NCBI RefSeq assembly: GCF_937906425.1
Contig: NZ_CALCYR010000245.1
Coordinates: 1-13,437, forward strand
DNA length: 13,437 nt
Direction of reading: 5' to 3'
Source of the DNA: an uncultured Methanobrevibacter sp.
Lineage (GTDB): Archaea; Methanobacteriota; Methanobacteria; Methanobacteriales; Methanobacteriaceae
Positions 7,674 to 13,437 of this stretch are shown in pieces. Position 1 is the stretch's first letter; every line of letters begins with the position of its first letter. The notes beneath the pieces were generated by a model. That model was given only the letters and a program-made list of their open reading frames with translations. It was not told the DNA's origin and made no database searches. The position numbers and the translations under genes are program-made.

Positions 7674-7898
7674 ATGGCAAAAGAAGAAAATAAAATTAAA
7701 AAAACAGTGTTGAAAGAACTTAAATCGTTAAAAAACGAAAAAGCGCAAACCAGTGTTGAAGTAATTCTATTGATTGGATCAATATTAGTCATAAGCCTTA
7801 TTTCAGGAACTTATGTTTTAAGAATAAATCAGGAAATCAGTGAATTGTTTAGAGAAACACTGGATAAAGGGAGGGAGAATCTTTTGAATAAACTTTAA
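7674..7898 (+). CDS. Class III signal-peptide pilin-like protein, second of pair
   Basis: This 74-residue partner of the preceding gene has the same layout. A basic leader (residues 1-24) ends in Lys-Ala, followed by Gln25 and QTSVE with Glu at mature position 5. A hydrophobic helix (about 30-48) and a short charged helical tail rich in Glu, Arg and Lys complete it. The mature form would be about 50 residues. It lacks the aromatic and glycosylation sites of the first protein's tail, so the two are unlikely to be redundant and may be major and minor subunits. The intergenic gap is 16 bases and only a poor ribosome binding site precedes the ATG, which suggests co-transcription and perhaps translation coupled to the upstream gene. 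The partner machinery must be encoded elsewhere. Confidence 0.85.
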   Translation: MAKEENKIKKTVLKELKSLKNEKAQTSVEVILLIGSILVISLISGTYVLRINQEISELFRETLDKGRENLLNKL

Positions 7899-7925
7899 AG
7901 AATAGAAAACAAATAAAATCCATGA

Positions 7926-8003
7926 ATAAAACCATATAAATTCAAATAAAAACCAAATAAATTCAAATAAAACCATATAAATTCAAATAAAAACCAAATA
8001 AAG
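7926..8003. repeat. 41-bp direct repeat, two copies
   Basis: The unit contains ACCATATAAATTCAAATAAA followed by a variant half (ACCAAATAAATTCAAAT). ACCATAT occurs at 7931 and 7972, a period of 41. Each unit is itself a diverged doubling of about 20 bases. Confidence 0.7.
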
Positions 8004-8066
8004 AAAATCCACACTACTTTTAAAATAATTATTTAAATTTTTTAAATAAAAAACTAATAAAAAAAA

Positions 8067-8186
8067 CTAAAATAACTAAAAAAATAATATAAATAGCTAA
8101 AATGAGTAAAAAAAATAAGAAAATAACTAAAATAAATAAAAAAATAAGAAAAATATCTAAAAGGAGTAAAAAAAGAAAAAAAGAAA
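8067..8186. repeat. 30-bp tandem repeat, four units
   Basis: CTAAAA-led units start at 8067, 8097, 8127 and 8157, exactly 30 bases apart. Each continues with a TAAAAAAATAA-like stretch. The two units beginning at 8097 and 8157 share GAGTAAAAAAA. No spacer-repeat structure of a CRISPR array is present. Confidence 0.7.
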
Positions 8187-8288
8187 GGATAACAATCCAA
8201 AAATATCCAATGCAATTTTTTAAAAATAAATAAAATCAGTAAATAAAAATAATCTGAAAAGAATACAATAAAAAATAAAAAAAATTAA

Positions 8289-8306
8289 TTAATTAAATTT
8301 AATTAA
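8289..8306 (-). terminator. Palindrome overlapping the polyferredoxin stop codon
   Basis: TTAATTAAATTTAATTAA is a perfect 18-bp palindrome containing the stop codon (8299-8301). On the minus strand it is followed by a long T-rich tract. It could help end transcription, but an all-AT palindrome in this background is weak evidence. Confidence 0.3.
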
Positions 8307-9276
8307 TAATTTTATCTAAAGTTGCTTTCCAAGAAGCAGAAGTAACATTAGTTAATTTCATATCTTCTCTAGCAACAGTAATTCTTTGTTGTGGACATAA
8401 TCTTGCACATGCACCACATAAAACACAGTATTCCTGATTGAATTGAGCAACACCATCAACAAGTTCAATTGCATCACATGAACAAATGTCTACACATGAT
8501 CCGCAACCAACACATTCATCCTCTTCAGATGTTGTGATTTGACCTTCAAATGGTTTTGAAACATCAGCTGCACTAACAGGACAGACTTCCTTACACCATC
8601 CACAGTTAATGCAATCATCACCAATGAAAATAGTTCCAGTGACTTTAGCTTTTTCAAACTCTTCACTGTGCATACAGGTGGAACAGACTGCCTTAATAGC
8701 TGTTTGAGGACATGCTCTCTTACAAACTCCACAATATACACATTTGTCTTCATCCACTTCAATAGTGTCAGGCAATCTTCCATTTTGAGCGCTTATTGTA
8801 ATAGCTCCTGCAGGACATAAATCTGCACAGACACTGCAGTAAATACATTTTTCTTCATCAATTGAGATTTCACCTTCTAAAAGTTTATTTCTATCAGGCA
8901 AAATTCTTTTGAAAACAATGGTATCTTGAGGACATGCTTCATAACATCTGCCACAGAATTCACAATCTTCTTCTGCAATAGCTGAATCATGGTCCCATTT
9001 AGGATAATTAGCTAATTCAGATGCATCTTCTCCACCAATTTCGAATTTTAATGCACCGAATGCACAAGCAAATGAACATAAACCACATAATACACATGTA
9101 GAATCATCAATCACTAGATTATTTCCTTCAACTTGACCTCTTGCAATACCAAGCACATCAGCCATAGCCAATGAATCGGTAGGACAAGAGTCTGCACAAA
9201 TTCCACATGCTAAACATACCTTACTGTCATAAGATAATTTTCTTGATTCAATACCTTCTCTTTGAATAAAAATCAT
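8299..9276 (-). CDS. fwdF: Polyferredoxin with eight [4Fe-4S] motifs, probable FwdF
   Basis: This 325-residue cytosolic polyferredoxin contains eight complete CxxCxxCxxxC motifs, starting at Cys21, Cys61, Cys105, Cys144, Cys179, Cys222, Cys255 and Cys284. An extra CxxC pair (Cys198, Cys201) lies between the fifth and sixth. Eight clusters is the number in FwdF, the electron-wiring subunit of formylmethanofuran dehydrogenase, which catalyses the first step of CO2 reduction to methane. The opening QREGIESRKLSYD, the YPKWDH segment at 91-96 and the closing SASWK are what I recall of FwdF rather than of the 12-cluster MvhB. FwdF is usually encoded in a fwd cluster. Here the gene is alone, so a specialised polyferredoxin (for example hydrogenase-linked) remains possible. 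The ATG at 9276 has only a weak ribosome binding site (GGGAT). A TATA box and paired inverted repeats lie upstream. Confidence 0.9.
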   Translation of the reverse strand: MIFIQREGIESRKLSYDSKVCLACGICADSCPTDSLAMADVLGIARGQVEGNNLVIDDSTCVLCGLCSFACAFGALKFEIGGEDASELANYPKWDHDSAIAEEDCEFCGRCYEACPQDTIVFKRILPDRNKLLEGEISIDEEKCIYCSVCADLCPAGAITISAQNGRLPDTIEVDEDKCVYCGVCKRACPQTAIKAVCSTCMHSEEFEKAKVTGTIFIGDDCINCGWCKEVCPVSAADVSKPFEGQITTSEEDECVGCGSCVDICSCDAIELVDGVAQFNQEYCVLCGACARLCPQQRITVAREDMKLTNVTSASWKATLDKIIN

Positions 9277-9344
9277 AACAATCCCAACTTGATAATAATA
9301 AAATTATTATAAATACACATCACTATATTTAGTTTATCGACATG

Positions 9345-9354
9345 TATATATAAA
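9345..9354 (-). promoter_or_regulatory. TATA box of the polyferredoxin gene
   Basis: The minus strand reads TTTATATATA here, about 70-78 bases before the start codon. That places the transcript start near 9320 and gives a leader of about 45 bases. Confidence 0.5.
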
Positions 9355-9369
9355 CATAACGATTTAATT

Positions 9370-9385
9370 TTTAGGCATAACTAAA
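9370..9385 (-). promoter_or_regulatory. Inverted-repeat operator candidate, promoter-proximal
   Basis: TTTAGGCATAACTAAA has half-sites TTTAG and CTAAA six bases apart. It lies 16 bases upstream of the fwdF TATA box, where a regulator could contact or block the initiation factors. The shape resembles metal-regulator (DtxR-like) boxes but is not a full match. Confidence 0.5.
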
Positions 9386-9430
9386 ATAATGGGCAAATAT
9401 AGGAAATTTTAATAAAAAAAACATGAAATA

Positions 9431-9446
9431 TTTAGGTATGACTAAA
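9431..9446 (-). promoter_or_regulatory. Inverted-repeat operator candidate, promoter-distal
   Basis: TTTAGGTATGACTAAA differs from the proximal site at only two positions (C/T and A/G) and lies 61 bases further upstream. Similarity extends past the site: both are followed by an A-rich stretch, then ATGGG and AAA. Confidence 0.5.
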
Positions 9447-9695
9447 AATAAATGGGGAAAAACAATTGTTTGAAAAAATAAGAACGATAAAAAAAATATA
9501 TTTTTTAAAAGATGAATCGAATAAAATTTTAATTAAGAATCAAATTTTTTAAAAAAAGAATTAATTTAAATTAAATATTTAAAAGAAAAATAGAATGGAA
9601 ATTATTAAAATAAAAAAATAACCTTAAAAATAAAAATAGAATAAAAATTACTAAAATAAAAAACTCTCAAAAATGATTTAAAATCAATTAAAGGA
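9447..9695. other. Spacer without a gene
   Basis: This AT-rich sequence lies between the fwdF upstream sites and the coaD stop codon. The only structure seen is a 10-bp palindrome, AACAATTGTT (9461-9470). No coding or RNA gene is supported. Confidence 0.5.
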
Positions 9696-10151
9696 TTATT
9701 TAATTAATTCTCCCTTCTGATTAATTTTTCCTTGGCGGATACGAGTAGAAGATATAGGAATTCCATCGTCTGCAAGTACAAAACTAACAACAACAATATC
9801 AAGAGGTTTCATACCCTTTTCAGCCCTAATTTCATTGATTTTGATTGCATTAGGTTCTGTTTCCTCACTAACTACAATTGCATCATAATCCTCATCATGG
9901 ATTGTAGGTCCATAAGGATCATCAAGTCTTGAAATATGGAAATTGTCGTGAATCTGACTTAAGAATTCGTTTAAATTACCCATACGGGTGTCACAAGAAT
10001 CAACATCACCCTTTTTACTTGCAAAAACATTGGAGGTTACACCAATTTCAACATGTTCACCTATTTCAAATGCAGTTGAAATTAACTTTCTATGACCATA
10101 ATGAAACTTGTCAAAGGTTCCTCCAACAGCTACCCTATTATATTTAACCAT
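9696..10151 (-). CDS. coaD: Phosphopantetheine adenylyltransferase, archaeal type
   Basis: This 151-residue nucleotidyltransferase of the HxGH superfamily transfers AMP from ATP to 4'-phosphopantetheine, giving dephospho-CoA in the fourth step of CoA synthesis. The glycine-rich opening VAVGGTFDKFH is at residues 7-17, and the HxGH motif is HYGH (His17, His20). VVSEET (93-98) and the C-terminal ISSTRIR (133-139) are the other nucleotide-binding signatures of the family. Length and motifs fit the archaeal enzyme, which is only distantly related to bacterial CoaD. The ORF can also start at a TTG at 10160. An AAGGA lies only four bases before the TTG and 13 before the ATG at 10151, so the ribosome binding site does not decide. 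I choose the ATG because MVKYNRVAVGG matches the usual N-terminal length of the family. The gene appears monocistronic, with a repeat-filled region upstream. Confidence 0.93.
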   Translation of the reverse strand: MVKYNRVAVGGTFDKFHYGHRKLISTAFEIGEHVEIGVTSNVFASKKGDVDSCDTRMGNLNEFLSQIHDNFHISRLDDPYGPTIHDEDYDAIVVSEETEPNAIKINEIRAEKGMKPLDIVVVSFVLADDGIPISSTRIRQGKINQKGELIK

Positions 10152-10182
10152 AATAATCAATTTGTCCTTTTTAAAAAGAGTT

Positions 10183-10316
10183 TTATAATTTTAAAACATG
10201 AAAATTGTTAAAATTATAAACAAAAGAAGATTATAATTTAAAAACATGAAAATTGTTAAAATTATAAACAAAAGAGGATTATAATTTAAAAATAAAAACT
10301 TCTTAAAATTATAAAA
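10183..10316. repeat. 48-bp tandem repeat of inverted repeats, upstream of coaD
   Basis: Units start at 10183, 10231 and 10279, exactly 48 bases apart; the third is diverged. The first unit contains a perfect 12-bp inverted repeat, TTATAATTTTAA at 10183-10194 and TTAAAATTATAA at 10208-10219, around a 13-base loop. The second unit keeps most of it. If coaD is transcribed from the TATA-like site near 10340, these hairpins lie in its leader. Confidence 0.8.
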
Positions 10317-10335
10317 ATACTATAAATTATTCACC

Positions 10336-10345
10336 TATATAAAAG
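10336..10345 (-). promoter_or_regulatory. Possible TATA box for coaD
   Basis: On the minus strand TTTTATATAG lies inside the 13-bp string CCTTTTATATAGG, one of the few GC-flanked TATA boxes in the spacer. It would give a leader of about 160 bases containing the 48-bp repeats. Nearer AT-rich candidates cannot be excluded. Confidence 0.35.
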
Positions 10346-10395
10346 GTTATTTTTTAAATTATTTAAATTTAATGAAAAATAATTAAAAACCAATA

Positions 10396-10530
10396 TTTTA
10401 AAAATAAAATTAAAGAAAAAATAGCTAAAAAATCTGATTTTAAAAAATAAAAATGAAAAAATAGCTGAAAACAATTACTTTAAAAATAAAATTAAAGAAA
10501 AATAGCTGAAAACAATTATTTTAAAAATTT
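10396..10530. repeat. ~41-bp repeat, three copies
   Basis: ATAGCT recurs at 10421, 10461 and 10502, each preceded by an AAATTAAAGAAAAA-like run. The last two copies are followed by GAAAACAATTA. The period is 40-41 bases, and the last two copies are the most similar. Confidence 0.65.
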
Positions 10531-10750
10531 TAAAAATTTTTAAAATTAATTTTATAAAAAACGAACAAAATAAACTGTTCCAAAAAGTCCTTTAAAAGAA
10601 GTTAAAAATAAGAAAAAAAGAAAAAATTAATTTTAGCACTCCAAATAATGATTAAAAAAAATAAAAAATTAAATAGAATAAAAATATTCTATTTAAAACT
10701 ACTAAACACAATTTTTACAAATCAAACTAAAAAGAATAATAACATATTCC

Positions 10751-10770
10751 AGAACGGAAAAAACCGCTCT
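10751..10770 (-). terminator. Hairpin at the 3' end of the surface-protein gene
   Basis: On the minus strand AGAGCGG and CCGTTCT form a 7-bp stem (one G-T pair) with a T6 loop, starting within the TAG stop codon (10769-10771). A T-rich stretch follows within about 20 bases. Its GC content stands out from the spacer, which favours a real terminator or 3'-end element. Confidence 0.55.
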
Positions 10771-13138
10771 AGAACGGAATAAGAACATAGTTCTTTGCAT
10801 TTGAGTAAGACTTTGTGTTCCAATTGTTAATTACTCCCAATTGATTTCTATAGCTTGTAGCGTCAGCAGTTAACCAAGTCTGTGAAGCCTTGTCATAAAC
10901 TTGTGCCCATACATGCCCTGTAACCAATCCGCTTGAGAATGTACAGCCTTGAGCATGGGAATATCTTGCATAAACTCCAACTGATCTGCACATTGCAACA
11001 ATAAGGTTTGCCTTGTCACAGCAGTTTGCGGATTTTGTGCTTAAAGTCTTTGCCGCTCCCTTTTTGGAGTCGGAATAATAACTGTAGGATATTTGATCCC
11101 TTACAAACTTGAATATTGCATTAGCCTTTGCCTTTGATGAGGTAAGACCCTTGGTCAATGCCTTTGCCTTGGCAATAATCGCTGAATTTAAAGCTGACTT
11201 ACCCCCTGTTTCCAGGTATTTTGCAAATTCAGTTGCATTAAATGTTTCCTTGTAATTCAAGATATGTGCATTTTGAATGATTGTACTTGAAGAGGAACCC
11301 TTAATATAACTGGTTTTCAAAATAACATAGTTAGGCAATACCTTCTTTTCACCATAGTACTGTAAAGCCTTTGTCAATCCCCAAATGTAGAGATTTGCCT
11401 CAACCTTACCTAAACCAGTACTCATATTTGCAGGTATCTTATTATTTGAATTTACATACTTTATCAAATTATTTGCCAATGCTGTATACTTTGCCTTATA
11501 TAAGTTACCGTTTATGGTATTGCCCTTGGATGCATAATTGCCGCTTAAATTCTTGAATGCAACATCCGCGGAAGATCCTTTTTTGATGTTGACAATAGCC
11601 TCTGCCATCAAATAGGAAAACTCATCAAGGGAGTACTTGACTCCGCCAACACTTGCCACATAGGACTTGTTTAACCTATTGGTATAATCTACATAAGCCC
11701 TCAAGGTAGTAGCTGCCTTAATAATGTCTGACATTTGAACCAATGTACCGTTGACCTTAAACTTCTTGGTCAATTTTGAAGACTTATAATAGGAGTTGCC
11801 TCCATAGGAAGTCTTGATTGAATAGGTTCCATCAGCAAGCTTGATTGTCAAGGAAGCCTGACCCTTTGAATTAGTAGTTTTTGTATAAGTCTTATTTTTA
11901 ATGGTAAACTTAACTGTCTTGTTTGATAAGGCCTTTCCTGCAGAGTCCTTCAAGGTCACTATATACTTTCCACCCTTTCCAACTTGAGTGGTGGAACTCT
12001 TAATTGCAGTACTATCCTTAACACCCTTTACTGTAGTGCTTAAGGAAGCCTTCTTGTAGACTGCATCCCCTGCAAATGATGCCTTGATCTTTAGACTGCC
12101 TATATATTTAATAGGCAAATAGACCACACCCTTTGAATTTGTGGTCTTATGGTAAGTTTTACCCTTATTAGATATGCTCAAGACAACTGATCTGTTAGCA
12201 ACAGGATCTGAGTTTACCTTATTTTTCAAACTGACTGCCAAGGAATGACCATAGGCAACTGTTTTCAAATTGCTTGCAAACTTGACTCCGCATTGAACAG
12301 GCTTGATTGTACCCTCATAGCTGGAACCGTTATACTTAATTTCACTTGCAAATTTTGCAGTGATTGTAAAGTTCTGCCTAATGTTAATGGTCAAGTTAAC
12401 CTGACCCTTAGAGTCTGTGGTTTTTGTGTATTTGCCACTTTTAGCAGTAATCACAATCTTTTTACCCTTCAATGCAGCACCGGTAGACTTTTCAGTCAAT
12501 GTAAAGGTCACCGGAGTTGATATTGCTACAGTAGTCTTTGATATCTTTAGGTTTGTATTGTATTTTGACACCTTTACAGTAATGTTCCTTTTGCTAGCCT
12601 TATAGGAACTGTCCCCTGCAAAGCTGACTATAACATTTAAATCGCCAAGAGTTTTTAGGGTAATCTTTGCCTGACCCTTTGAATCTGTGGTCTTGGTATA
12701 AGTATTCTTTATCTTTGGGAAATAGAATGAAACCTTTTTACCGCTTAAAACCTTGGAATTCTTATCTTTTAATGTAATAATCAATTGATTTCCATAATAT
12801 ACTGAATAGCTGGAAACAATCAAACTACTTGCAGTCTTGCTTTTGCTTGTTTTCTTGCTGCTTGAAGCTGAAACCGCATTTGAAGTCTTGGTCTTGTCAA
12901 GCTCAGTATCATCATCAATTTCAAGATTATTTATATTATCTGTTGTAAGACTATTTGAATTTGAAATAGATTCATTAGAATTTTGATCATTATAATTAGC
13001 AACAGACTCTTGAGAAAACTGACTTGCAGAATCAATTACAGAATCATCATTACTTGGATTATCTGAACACTCCATTACATCACTGGCAGAAACTCCACCT
13101 ATTACTAAAAAGAATAGAAGGACAACTGCAAAAAGCAA
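10769..13138 (-). CDS. Secreted Ig-repeat protein with pseudomurein-binding-like repeats and transglutaminase-like domain
   Basis: This cell-surface protein (789 residues from the TTG at 13138) is built like the adhesin-like proteins of Methanobrevibacter. A signal peptide ends near residues 18-20 (VSA-S). A disordered Ser/Asn/Asp-rich linker runs to about 105. Four Ig-like repeats follow, at about 106-190, 191-280, 281-373 and 374-462, each with a central YTKTT(D/N)SKGQ-type motif. Two segments resemble pseudomurein-binding repeats, at about 475-515 and 550-610 (KVLPNYV). The C-terminus (about 668-789) is a papain/transglutaminase-like domain with a likely triad of Cys706 (CCD), His742 (GHVWAQ) and Asp759 (TADATS). 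The same order, binding repeats then Cys-His-Asp domain, occurs in the pseudomurein endoisopeptidases PeiW/PeiP of methanogen viruses, so it may cleave or remodel wall cross-links. No C-terminal anchor is seen. The start is doubtful: GAGGTGA lies 25 bases before the TTG, and an ATT at 13159 fits better, adding a basic n-region. Confidence 0.9.
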   Translation of the reverse strand: MLFAVVLLFFLVIGGVSASDVMECSDNPSNDDSVIDSASQFSQESVANYNDQNSNESISNSNSLTTDNINNLEIDDDTELDKTKTSNAVSASSSKKTSKSKTASSLIVSSYSVYYGNQLIITLKDKNSKVLSGKKVSFYFPKIKNTYTKTTDSKGQAKITLKTLGDLNVIVSFAGDSSYKASKRNITVKVSKYNTNLKISKTTVAISTPVTFTLTEKSTGAALKGKKIVITAKSGKYTKTTDSKGQVNLTINIRQNFTITAKFASEIKYNGSSYEGTIKPVQCGVKFASNLKTVAYGHSLAVSLKNKVNSDPVANRSVVLSISNKGKTYHKTTNSKGVVYLPIKYIGSLKIKASFAGDAVYKKASLSTTVKGVKDSTAIKSSTTQVGKGGKYIVTLKDSAGKALSNKTVKFTIKNKTYTKTTNSKGQASLTIKLADGTYSIKTSYGGNSYYKSSKLTKKFKVNGTLVQMSDIIKAATTLRAYVDYTNRLNKSYVASVGGVKYSLDEFSYLMAEAIVNIKKGSSADVAFKNLSGNYASKGNTINGNLYKAKYTALANNLIKYVNSNNKIPANMSTGLGKVEANLYIWGLTKALQYYGEKKVLPNYVILKTSYIKGSSSSTIIQNAHILNYKETFNATEFAKYLETGGKSALNSAIIAKAKALTKGLTSSKAKANAIFKFVRDQISYSYYSDSKKGAAKTLSTKSANCCDKANLIVAMCRSVGVYARYSHAQGCTFSSGLVTGHVWAQVYDKASQTWLTADATSYRNQLGVINNWNTKSYSNAKNYVLIPF

Positions 13139-13304
13139 TGTTTTTCTCTCTAACGAAATTTTTTCACCTCAATACACTAAAAAAATATATTTTTAAGTTA
13201 TTTTGTCTAAATTTTATTAGTTTTCAATTATTTTAATTAGTTTTAAATTATTTTAATTTTAAAACAATTTTATTCAATTTTATTATTTTAAAAAACCCCA
13301 TCAG

Positions 13305-13312
13305 ATTTATAT
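13305..13312 (-). promoter_or_regulatory. Possible TATA box of the surface-protein gene
   Basis: The minus strand reads ATATAAAT in a GC-containing context (GCAATATAAATCTGATGGGG). Transcription would start near 13283 and leave a leader of about 125 bases. AT-rich alternatives closer to the gene exist. Confidence 0.35.
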
Positions 13313-13344
13313 TGCACATTAAAAAGTATTCTAAAAGTAAAAAA

Positions 13345-13362
13345 TGATTAAATTATTAATCA
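13345..13362. promoter_or_regulatory. 18-bp inverted repeat upstream of the surface-protein promoter
   Basis: TGATTAAATTATTAATCA has two perfect 7-base arms around ATTA. It lies about 33 bases upstream of the possible TATA box, a plausible regulator site. It is also enclosed by a longer, imperfect inverted repeat (CATCAGATTT at 13299-13308, AAATCCGATG at 13379-13388). Confidence 0.35.
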
Positions 13363-13437
13363 GTAAAAATAATCATAAAAATCCGATGAAAATTTATCTA
13401 AAAAAATAATAATTTTAAATAGAAAAATCTAATTGAA

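Larger units (their letters stand above)
7899..8298. other. Convergent spacer without a gene
   Basis: This 400-base spacer between the pilin pair and the converging polyferredoxin gene holds two tandem repeat families, described separately, and otherwise A-rich sequence. No ORF with a ribosome binding site was seen. Confidence 0.6.
10161..10768. other. 600-base spacer without a gene
   Basis: The spacer between the coaD start and the stop of the large surface protein contains two tandem repeat families, a possible TATA box for coaD and a hairpin at the 3' end of the surface-protein gene. No ORF with a ribosome binding site and no recognisable RNA gene was seen. Confidence 0.6.

Noticed and set aside
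8067..8186. Possible CRISPR array (30-base period)
   Set aside because: Units are contiguous and degenerate, with no unique spacers, no conserved repeat palindrome and no cas genes. The 19-bp array at 7128-7355 fails for the same reason.
8490..8783. Minus-strand 97-codon open frame
   Set aside because: It lies in another frame of the polyferredoxin gene; its valine- and lysine-rich composition is an artefact of the repeated cysteine motifs.
9461..9470. Palindrome AACAATTGTT as a regulator site
   Set aside because: It is only 10 bases long, single copy, and far from any likely promoter element.
12245..12605. Plus-strand open frames opposite the Ig-repeat gene
   Set aside because: They are antisense to a strongly supported coding region, without a ribosome binding site or recognisable domain.

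Overview
The window looks like a chromosomal segment from a methanogenic archaeon of the order Methanobacteriales, most probably Methanobrevibacter or a close relative. The reasons are the extremely AT-rich spacers around moderately AT-rich genes, archaeal GGTG/GAGGTG-type ribosome binding sites and TATA boxes, a polyferredoxin resembling FwdF of formylmethanofuran dehydrogenase, class III signal-peptide pilins, an archaeal-type CoaD, and a surface protein with pseudomurein-binding-like repeats and a transglutaminase-like domain resembling archaeal pseudomurein endoisopeptidases. No tRNA, rRNA, insertion sequence, CRISPR array or phage module was seen.

Layout, left to right. A 90-residue three-helix membrane protein on the minus strand resembles EMC6. 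The plus-strand rqcH/NEMF homologue acts in ribosome quality control. It converges on a minus-strand UPF0173 metallo-hydrolase. Next is a minus-strand, about 750-residue membrane-anchored protein with a long acidic repetitive stalk and a folded C-terminal domain. Across an 850-base spacer lies a plus-strand pair of tiny class III pilin-like proteins. The rest is on the minus strand: an eight-cluster polyferredoxin (probable FwdF), phosphopantetheine adenylyltransferase (coaD), and a large secreted protein with Ig-like repeats, pseudomurein-binding-like repeats and a transglutaminase-like C-terminus.

Except for the two pilins, the genes appear to be single transcription units separated by 190-850 bases of AT-rich DNA, so there is little operon context. 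Housekeeping genes (rqcH, coaD, fwdF) are interleaved with envelope and surface genes (pilins, stalk protein, Ig/PMB/transglutaminase protein).

The most unusual feature is tandem repetition. Almost every spacer carries its own short tandem repeat family, each with a different period (19, 30, about 39, 41, 48 bases). Three in-frame families lie inside coding sequence (27-bp in rqcH, 24-bp and 36-bp in the stalk protein), and the 3' end of the UPF0173 gene is repeated just past its stop. Other points for follow-up are paired 16-bp inverted repeats upstream of the fwdF promoter, hairpins overlapping three stop codons, and a probable non-canonical ATT start on the large surface protein. I did not find a convincing new multi-gene system. 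The best candidates for undescribed biology are the stalk protein, the EMC6-like protein and the host-encoded endoisopeptidase-like surface protein.
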